A DNA stretch of 12,275 nucleotides from NCBI GenBank assembly GCA_002307175.1, contig DBTS01000076.1, forward strand, positions 85,591 through 97,865, written 5' to 3'. This DNA is from Rhodocyclaceae bacterium UBA1310 (GTDB lineage Bacteria > Pseudomonadota > Gammaproteobacteria > Burkholderiales > Rhodocyclaceae). The notes beneath the pieces were generated by a model. The model searched no databases, was not told the DNA's origin, and saw only the letters and a list, made by a program, of their open reading frames with translations. The translations under genes and the position numbers were made by a program. Below, piece after piece: positions 8,246 to 12,275 of the stretch (position 1 is the first letter of the stretch; each line of letters opens with the position of its first letter).

Positions 8246-8266
8246 GCAGCATATGACTTCCGGTGC

Positions 8267-8295
8267 GGAACCTTTGCTCAGGCATACCGGTCAGA
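8267..8295 (+). promoter_or_regulatory. Candidate sigma-E (RpoE/AlgU) promoter for the degQ-like protease gene
   Basis: GGAACCT (8267-8273) is followed after 16 bases by GTCAGA (8290-8295). The known sigma-E pattern is GGAACTT, 15-17 bases, then a TCTGA or GTCAAA-like -10, so this matches in both boxes and spacing with one change in the -35. Transcription would begin near 8302, about 63 bases before the ATG. HtrA-family proteases are classic members of the sigma-E envelope stress regulon, which makes the site more credible than the sequence match alone. Confidence 0.5.
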
Positions 8296-8354
8296 CGCTT
8301 CATCCGACGGAATAATCCGCCCTGGATATTTTGGATAACTTATTTTATGTTTGC

Positions 8355-8367
8355 GGAGGGATTTATG
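8355..8367 (+). promoter_or_regulatory. Ribosome binding site deciding the protease start
   Basis: GGAGGG at 8355-8360 sits four to five bases before ATG 8365. It lies between two in-frame ATGs (8347 and 8365) and supports the second, which gives the cleaner signal peptide. Confidence 0.75.
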
Positions 8368-9846
8368 CCTTGGTCCTTGGCGCGCACCGCAGTCGTGTGT
8401 GGTGTGGCAGCAGTCGCTTTTACTGGATGCCTGAAAGAATCCGGCATCACCTCTTCACATGCAAGCGGTATTGGCAATACTGCCGCAGCAGTTGTTTCCA
8501 CGCCAGCCAGGATTGCATTGCCGGATTTCAGTCCGCTGGTTGAGGCGGTCGGGCCTGCAGTCGTCAACATCAGCGTCACCAGCGTCGAGAAGGTTGGCCG
8601 GTCTCCATTTGGGGGCGGCGGGAATGACGGCGACGATAGCGACGACCCTTTCTCCGACCTGTTCCGCCAGTTTGGCTTCCCGGTACCCAACCAGGGCCAG
8701 CAGCAACAACAACGCGTGCAGCAGGGCATCGGCTCGGGTTTTATCGTCAGTGCAGACGGCTACATCCTGACCAACACCCATGTGGTCGAAGGGGCCACGG
8801 AAGTCACAGTCAGACTGACCGACAAGCGTGAATTCAAGGCCAAGGTGATCGGCTCGGACAAACGTACCGACGTAGCCCTGATCAAGATCACGGCCAAGGA
8901 TCTGCCCACCGTGAAGATCGGTAATCCGGACATTGCCAAGCCCGGCCAGTGGGTTATCGCCATGGGCTCACCGTTCGGCCTCGACAATACCGTGACGGCA
9001 GGGATCATTTCGGCGAAATCACGCAAGCTGCCTGACGAAACCTTTGTTCCTTTCATCCAGACTGACGTGGCGGTCAACCCCGGCAACTCCGGCGGCCCGC
9101 TGATCAATCTGTCCGGAGAAGTGATCGGCATCAACTCGCAGATCTATTCCCGCTCGGGCGGCTACATGGGCATCTCGTTTGCCATCCCTATCGATGTGGC
9201 AATGAAGGTCAAGGATGAACTGCAACAGCACGGCAAGGTGTCGCGCGGCAAGCTTGGCGTACTGATCCAGAATGTTGACAAGGATCTGGCTCAGTCTTTC
9301 GGCCTGGACAAGGCCAAGGGGGCACTGGTCAGCTCCATCGAGCCGGGTAGCCCCGCTGAAAAGGCCGGTCTGCAGAATGGCGACATCATTGTGGGTGTGG
9401 ATGGCAGCGATGTTGATGAAGCCTCCGACCTGCAGCGCACCATCGGCGACCGCCATCCGGGCGACAGCGTGAAGCTCAAAGTCTGGCGCGACAAGGGCAC
9501 TCACGATTTCACCGTGAAACTCGCCGAGCAGGATGACGCCACGGCAACTGTGGGCGACGACAGCAATCAGGCCACACCGGGAGCCGGGCTAGGTCTTGCA
9601 GTGCGTCCGCTGAATGCACGTGAGGCCCAACGGCTGGGCCTGCAGAGCGGCCTGGTGGTGCAGCGTGCTGGCGGTGCAGCCGCCAAGGCCGGCATCCGTC
9701 AGGGCGACGTGATTCTCGCCGTGGGCAACCACAAGGTCACCACAACCGATCAGCTGCAGCGGGCCGTCACCGCCGCTGGCAAGGTGGTACCACTGCTGAT
9801 CCAGCGCAATGACAGCCAGCAATACGTTGTCGTGCGCCTGAACTGA
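8365..9846 (+). CDS. Do/DegQ/MucD-family periplasmic serine protease with two PDZ domains
   Basis: This is an HtrA-family protease that degrades or refolds damaged proteins in the cell envelope. The start at 8365 is chosen because GGAGGG (8355-8360) precedes it and it opens directly into a signal peptide; the frame stays open further upstream but has no such support. The protein has 493 residues. Residues 1-21 form a signal sequence, and FTGC with Cys22 could be a lipobox. The trypsin-like domain (about 55-290) has the full triad His139 (TNTHVV), Asp169 (RTDVAL) and Ser242 (PGNSGGP). A Gln-rich stretch (residues 110-120) after an acidic Gly-rich segment is the LA loop. PDZ1 spans about 293-387 and PDZ2 about 407-492, separated by an Asp/Ala/Thr linker. 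Two PDZ domains fit DegP/DegQ/MucD and not DegS. The name DegQ or MucD cannot be settled without a tree. The gene is divergent from oxyR, stands alone, and ends in a strong terminator. A sigma-E-like promoter suggests envelope-stress control. Confidence 0.93.
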   Translation: MPWSLARTAVVCGVAAVAFTGCLKESGITSSHASGIGNTAAAVVSTPARIALPDFSPLVEAVGPAVVNISVTSVEKVGRSPFGGGGNDGDDSDDPFSDLFRQFGFPVPNQGQQQQQRVQQGIGSGFIVSADGYILTNTHVVEGATEVTVRLTDKREFKAKVIGSDKRTDVALIKITAKDLPTVKIGNPDIAKPGQWVIAMGSPFGLDNTVTAGIISAKSRKLPDETFVPFIQTDVAVNPGNSGGPLINLSGEVIGINSQIYSRSGGYMGISFAIPIDVAMKVKDELQQHGKVSRGKLGVLIQNVDKDLAQSFGLDKAKGALVSSIEPGSPAEKAGLQNGDIIVGVDGSDVDEASDLQRTIGDRHPGDSVKLKVWRDKGTHDFTVKLAEQDDATATVGDDSNQATPGAGLGLAVRPLNAREAQRLGLQSGLVVQRAGGAAAKAGIRQGDVILAVGNHKVTTTDQLQRAVTAAGKVVPLLIQRNDSQQYVVVRLN

Positions 9847-9880
9847 AATAGCGGTTTTTTCTCCCCCTGTAGTGCTTATC

Positions 9881-9908
9881 AGGGCCGCGTATCCGCGGCC
9901 CTTTTTTT
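9881..9908 (+). terminator. Rho-independent terminator of the degQ-like gene
   Basis: A perfect 9-bp GC-rich stem, AGGGCCGCG (9881-9889) and CGCGGCCCT (9894-9902), encloses the 4-base loop TATC. It is followed by an uninterrupted run of seven T (9902-9908, the first shared with the stem). It lies 35 bases after the protease stop codon and reads in the same direction. It lacks a U-tract for the opposite strand, so it should act only on the plus strand. Confidence 0.95.
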
Positions 9909-9910
9909 AT

Positions 9911-9959
9911 CCGGCACAGGGAATGCCAAAATCATTTTGGCGAAATTCTGCTTCGCCGG
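9911..9959. repeat. Overlapping, mutually exclusive hairpins in the degQ-lacI convergent gap
   Basis: Three complementary pairs are visible. GCCAAAAT (9925-9932) pairs with ATTTTGGC (9934-9941), with a very small loop. GGCGAA (9939-9944) pairs with TTCGCC (9952-9957). CCGGC (9911-9915) pairs with GCCGG (9955-9959), enclosing the rest. The first two share GGC at 9939-9941 and cannot form together. No T-run follows on either strand. They may slow or stop transcription from the lacI side or protect 3' ends; this is inference. Confidence 0.45.
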
Positions 9960-9978
9960 TGGAGAGTTACATTTGTAG

Positions 9979-10000
9979 GCCTGGTTTCTGGAAACCAGGC
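9979..10000 (-). terminator. Perfect 10-bp hairpin directly after the lacI-family stop codon
   Basis: The arms (plus strand) GCCTGGTTTC (9979-9988) and GAAACCAGGC (9991-10000) are perfectly complementary with only TG between them, so the real loop is about four bases. On the minus strand the hairpin starts one base after the lacI-family TGA (10002-10004). There is no T-run after it on that strand, so it is not a standard intrinsic terminator. It may be a 3'-end stabilising structure or act with Rho. Confidence 0.5.
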
Positions 10001-10001
10001 A

Positions 10002-11000
10002 TCAAAAAACGCGCGCGGTTGATGCCCTTGGCACTAGAAGGGGTTCGAAGAGCACGTCGCAGGGTCGCTTGGGTTCCTTGCTGACGGCATCGAGCAGCAG
10101 ACGCATGGCTGTTTCTCCCTGCTCCTCGCTGCGCATGTTCACGGTCGTCAGTGCCGGGTGCATGTAGGCTGCCACCGGAATATCATCAAAACCGGCAATC
10201 GCCACTTCCTGAGGCACTTTCACGCCAAGCGTCTGGGCCGCGTGCATGAAGCCGATCGCCACAAGGTCATTGTAGGCAATCACAGCATCTGGCCGCGGCC
10301 CCGCCATCAGGACAGCGGATGCCGCTCGCTGCCCACCCTCCATGTCGGGAGACTCGACCGCATAGGTCTGCGGCACCTGTCCGGCATCGGCCAGCGCCTC
10401 GGTCAATCCCGCAAGACGCTCAGAATCCCAGCGCGAAGCCGGAAATCCCAGATAGACGATGCGCCGCCTGCCGGTCTCGAGCAGATGCCGCCCAAGCATG
10501 TAGGCCCCGCGTTTGCCATCTGTGCGCACACTGCGCATGCCAGGCGCGTCACGCCGCCCGAAAAACACCACAGGCTTGCTGAGCTCTTCAAGCCAGCTCA
10601 ATGAGGCATCGGGCAGACGGGAACTGACGATCAAACCATCCACACGCCCCGACAAGGCTTCCAGAACATGGCGTTCGTATTCCAAACGCTCCTGCACGTC
10701 GACCACGAGCAGGTTGTAATCCTGCTCAAGCGCCACACGGCTCGCACCCTTGATGATGTTGGCAAAATGCGGATTGCGCACATCCTGGACGGCAAGTCCG
10801 AAACAGCGCGTGCGCCCGGTCACCATGCTGCGTGCCTGCTGGTTCAGGCGATAGCCCAGGCGAGCAATCACTTCATCGAGACGCTTTTCGACTTCTGGAG
10901 TGAAATGCTGAACGCCATTGATGTACTTGGAAACAGTGGCTGTAGATACCCCGGCCTGGACAGCCACATCACGGATGGTCGGGGGGCGTTTAGCGGGCAT
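10002..11000 (-). CDS. LacI/GalR-family transcriptional repressor, target unknown
   Basis: This is a complete 332-residue member of the LacI/GalR family. Residues 8-27 are the helix-turn-helix (TIRDVAVQAGVSTATVSKYIN), followed by FTPEVEKRLDEVIARLGY and the hinge helix NQQARSMVTGRT (about 53-64), where the usual leucine that wedges the DNA minor groove is a methionine. The periplasmic-binding-protein-like core opens with CFGLAVQDVRNPHF and includes ALSGRVDGLIVSS, RRRIVYLGFP and the family signature VAIAGFDDIPVAAYMHPALTTV near the C-terminus, so it probably senses a sugar or nucleoside-like ligand. No transport or sugar-catabolic gene lies beside it, so neither ligand nor target can be named. 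Only one start is sensible (ATG at 11000); there is no clear Shine-Dalgarno sequence. The predicted promoter carries an inverted repeat over its -10, which suggests autorepression. Hairpins fill the convergent gap downstream. Confidence 0.92.
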   Translation of the reverse strand: MPAKRPPTIRDVAVQAGVSTATVSKYINGVQHFTPEVEKRLDEVIARLGYRLNQQARSMVTGRTRCFGLAVQDVRNPHFANIIKGASRVALEQDYNLLVVDVQERLEYERHVLEALSGRVDGLIVSSRLPDASLSWLEELSKPVVFFGRRDAPGMRSVRTDGKRGAYMLGRHLLETGRRRIVYLGFPASRWDSERLAGLTEALADAGQVPQTYAVESPDMEGGQRAASAVLMAGPRPDAVIAYNDLVAIGFMHAAQTLGVKVPQEVAIAGFDDIPVAAYMHPALTTVNMRSEEQGETAMRLLLDAVSKEPKRPCDVLFEPLLVPRASTARVF

Positions 11001-11026
11001 AATCGTGTGTGATCGGTATCAAATTG

Positions 11027-11043
11027 AGTTAATCGCGTTAACT
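11027..11043. promoter_or_regulatory. Inverted-repeat operator candidate for the LacI-family repressor
   Basis: AGTTAA (11027-11032) and TTAACT (11038-11043) are perfect inverted arms around TCGCG. The site begins 27 bases upstream of the repressor ATG and overlaps the -10 of its predicted promoter, the usual position for autorepression. A related 8-base palindrome TGTTAACA lies at 11103-11110, about 71 bases away centre to centre, and could be a second site. That the LacI protein binds here is inferred. Confidence 0.5.
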
Positions 11044-11069
11044 TATGCCGTCAGCACCACCACTGTCAA
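11040..11069 (-). promoter_or_regulatory. Putative promoter of the lacI-family gene
   Basis: On the minus strand a perfect -35 TTGACA (11064-11069) is followed after 18 bases by TAAGTT (11040-11045), or after 17 by ATAAGT. The -35 is excellent and the -10 moderate. Transcription would start near 11033, leaving about 33 bases of leader. Confidence 0.6.
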
Positions 11070-11252
11070 TTCCTCAGTGGCATACAAAAACCCTTAAAAC
11101 GCTGTTAACACCGCATATATCGGGAATTGTAAACTTTGGTTACGGTTTGGTAATCATTTACCCCAGCCGGCGTTTCACCCATCACAATCCGCCATCCGGA
11201 ATGGAAAAGACAGGTGGAATTACCTGTGCCGAGCAGTAAACATCGAAAACCC
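11070..11252. other. Central part of the lacI/scramblase divergent region, with inverted repeats
   Basis: No gene is supported here: the one open frame (11045-11239) has no ribosome binding site and an unremarkable protein. The AT-rich part holds the palindrome TGTTAACA (11103-11110) and GGTAA/TTACC (11149-11153 and 11158-11162). Nearer the scramblase-family gene, ACAGGT (11210-11215) and ACCTGT (11222-11227) form a perfect inverted repeat around GGAATT, upstream of that gene's -35. These are possible regulator sites without an assigned protein. Confidence 0.4.
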
Positions 11253-11280
11253 GCGACACCAGCCATCTCCACCCTATAAT
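11253..11280 (+). promoter_or_regulatory. Putative promoter of the scramblase-family gene
   Basis: A perfect -10 TATAAT (11275-11280) has GCGACA (11253-11258) 16 bases upstream as a four-of-six -35. Transcription would start near 11287, about 25 bases before the ATG at 11312. Confidence 0.6.
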
Positions 11281-11311
11281 CCGGATACCCCAACTACATA
11301 GTGAAACGCCC

Positions 11312-11899
11312 ATGCACCACCTTCTCGAGCGCAACACCTATTTCGTCAAGGAACATGTCGGTCTTTTCAAGGCTGCCAATAACTATGACATTCTTGACCC
11401 ACAGACCAACGAGATCATCCTGTTGTGCCGGGAACCACGCCTGGGGTGGATCACCAAGGCACTGCGCTTTACCGATTACAAGCGCTATACCCCATTCCAC
11501 GTTGAAATCACTGACGCCGTCCTCCAGCCTGTCATCCAGGTCAAGCGTGGCATCTCTCTCTTCCGGTCGGTGGTGGAAGTCTTCGATGATAAAGGCCAGA
11601 AGATCGGCTCATTCCGCCAGAAACTACTCTCCATCGGCGGCAAGTTCGAGGTGCTCGACGCCAATGGTAACAGCCTGTGCTGGCTCAAAGGCTCATGGAC
11701 GAGCTGGGATTTCCGCTTCGAGCAGGAGGGGCGCCAGATTGCGCAGGTCACCAAGAAATGGGCCGGCATCGGCAAGGAATTATTTACGACCGCCGACAAC
11801 TACATGCTGGTTATCGACCCGTCGGTCGCCGCCCAGGATACTGTGCGCCAGCTGATTGTGGCGGCAGTGATGTGTATAGACATGGTGCTCAAGGAATAA
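11312..11899 (+). CDS. LURP-one-related / phospholipid scramblase-family protein
   Basis: This 195-residue protein resembles the bacterial members of the LURP-one-related/scramblase (tubby-like C2) superfamily. It has alternating short strands throughout and a closing hydrophobic C-terminal helix. Supporting stretches are YFVKEHVGLFKAANNYDILD at the start, then FRSVVEVFDDKGQKIGSF, GGKFEVLDANG, VTKKWAGIGKELFTTADNY and the end VIDPSVAAQDTVRQLIVAAV, which fit the repeated layout of strand, turn and D/N-G in this fold. There is no signal peptide, so it is probably cytosolic or peripheral to the membrane. The cellular role in bacteria is not established, and true lipid scrambling should not be assumed. 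The ATG at 11312 is preceded by a good promoter but no clear Shine-Dalgarno sequence; an overlapping frame from 11301 is a shadow with low-complexity Ser/Arg content. The gene stands alone between a divergent repressor gene and the convergent ubiE. Confidence 0.75.
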   Translation: MHHLLERNTYFVKEHVGLFKAANNYDILDPQTNEIILLCREPRLGWITKALRFTDYKRYTPFHVEITDAVLQPVIQVKRGISLFRSVVEVFDDKGQKIGSFRQKLLSIGGKFEVLDANGNSLCWLKGSWTSWDFRFEQEGRQIAQVTKKWAGIGKELFTTADNYMLVIDPSVAAQDTVRQLIVAAVMCIDMVLKE

Positions 11900-11908
11900 T
11901 CACCCACT

Positions 11909-11944
11909 GCAGGCAGGCATCACGACATTGCAATGCCCGCCTGC
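11909..11944. terminator. Hairpin between the convergent scramblase-family gene and ubiE
   Basis: GCAGGCAGGCAT (11909-11920) and ATGCCCGCCTGC (11933-11944) pair over 12 bases with one mismatch around a 12-base loop. It sits in the 50-base gap between two facing stop codons and could serve both genes. Neither strand has a clear T-run after the stem, so it is a weak or factor-dependent terminator at best. Confidence 0.5.
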
Positions 11945-11949
11945 GCGGT

Positions 11950-12275
11950 TCAGAGCTTGTAGCCGCGATGCAGAGCCACAATCCCTGCTGACAGATTGAA
12001 GTATTCGACACGGCTGAGGCCGACTTCCTCCATCATGCGGGCCAGGGTCGGCTGATCCGGATGCATGCGGATCGATTCGGCCAGATAGCGATAGCTACCC
12101 GGATCGTGTGCCACGCGTTCCCCCAGCCAAGGCAGAACCTTGAAGGAATACACATCGTAGGCGCGCGACAGCGGCTGCCAGATTTTCGAGAACTCCAGCA
12201 CCAGCAGACGCCCGCCAGGCTTGAGCACACGACGCATCTCGGCCAGCGCGGCATCCTTGTGCGTCATGTTGCGCA
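11950..12275 (-). CDS. ubiE: Ubiquinone/menaquinone biosynthesis C-methyltransferase UbiE (5' partial)
   Basis: UbiE is a cytosolic S-adenosylmethionine-dependent enzyme that methylates the ring carbon of demethylmenaquinone and of the 2-polyprenyl-6-methoxy-benzoquinol intermediate of ubiquinone. Only the C-terminal 108 or so residues are in the window; the frame continues through the edge (Arg-Asn before the Met at 12267), so that Met is internal and not the start. The family is about 250 residues long, so a little under half is visible. Diagnostic stretches are RNMTHKDAAL, MRRVLKPGGRLLVLEFSK, YRYLAESIRMHPDQPTL and the ending SAGIVALHRGYKL, which follow E. coli UbiE almost residue for residue. 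The glycine-rich SAM-binding motif I lies outside the window. No defects are seen. In many proteobacteria ubiE is followed by ubiJ and ubiB, but here the next gene downstream faces it and is unrelated, so ubiE ends its transcription unit. Confidence 0.95.
   Translation of the reverse strand, partial: RNMTHKDAALAEMRRVLKPGGRLLVLEFSKIWQPLSRAYDVYSFKVLPWLGERVAHDPGSYRYLAESIRMHPDQPTLARMMEEVGLSRVEYFNLSAGIVALHRGYKL

Noticed and set aside
11045..11239. 64-codon open frame in the lacI/scramblase intergenic region
   Set aside because: No ribosome binding site, unremarkable composition, and it overlaps the lacI promoter and several inverted repeats.
11301..11855. 184-codon GTG-started frame overlapping the scramblase-family gene
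   Set aside because: Ser/Arg-rich shadow translation of a frame that encodes a recognisable conserved protein.
1..12275. Search for a mobile island, defence system, toxin-antitoxin pair, CRISPR, tRNA or rRNA
   Set aside because: No integrase, transposase, terminal repeats, array repeats or RNA gene structure was seen; all genes look like resident chromosomal genes.

Overview
The window looks like ordinary chromosomal DNA of a Gram-negative proteobacterium, most likely a betaproteobacterium. The composition is GC-rich by eye, codon use is even across the genes, and there are no transposases, integrases, tRNAs or CRISPR arrays. The proteins support this placement: a two-subunit RND pump of the MdtB/MdtC (MuxB/MuxC) type with a NodT-type outer-membrane channel, a 305-residue OxyR, a DegQ/MucD-like protease and a proteobacterial UbiE. 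The genus cannot be fixed from the window; Rhodocyclales or Burkholderiales relatives are a guess.

Layout. (1) Positions 1-7147, plus strand: the distal part of a multidrug efflux operon. It holds mdtB (5' end cut off by the window), mdtC and an outer-membrane lipoprotein channel, joined by ATGA stop/start overlaps. The membrane-fusion gene (mdtA/muxA) should lie just upstream, outside the window. (2) 7172-8089, minus strand: oxyR, tail-to-tail with the efflux operon across only 24 bases. (3) 8090-8364: a divergent regulatory region with a perfect inverted repeat beside a TATAAT for oxyR, and a sigma-E-like promoter in front of the protease gene. (4) 8365-9846, plus strand: a Do/DegQ-family periplasmic serine protease with two PDZ domains and a possible lipobox, followed by a strong intrinsic terminator. 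(5) 10002-11000, minus strand: an orphan LacI-family repressor whose own predicted promoter is overlapped by an inverted repeat. (6) 11001-11311: a divergent regulatory region. (7) 11312-11899, plus strand: a LURP-one-related/scramblase-family protein of unknown role. (8) 11950-12275, minus strand: the C-terminal part of ubiE (ubiquinone/menaquinone methyltransferase), cut by the window end.

Taken together, much of the window concerns the cell envelope and stress: a tripartite drug pump, a peroxide sensor, an envelope quality-control protease, a scramblase-fold protein and a quinone biosynthesis enzyme. These are separate transcription units, and I see no single new system linking them. The points most worth checking are regulatory: the oxyR/degQ divergent region, the lacI operator-promoter overlap, the cluster of mutually exclusive hairpins at 9911-10000, an extra cysteine beside the OxyR resolving cysteine, and the possible lipid anchor on the protease.
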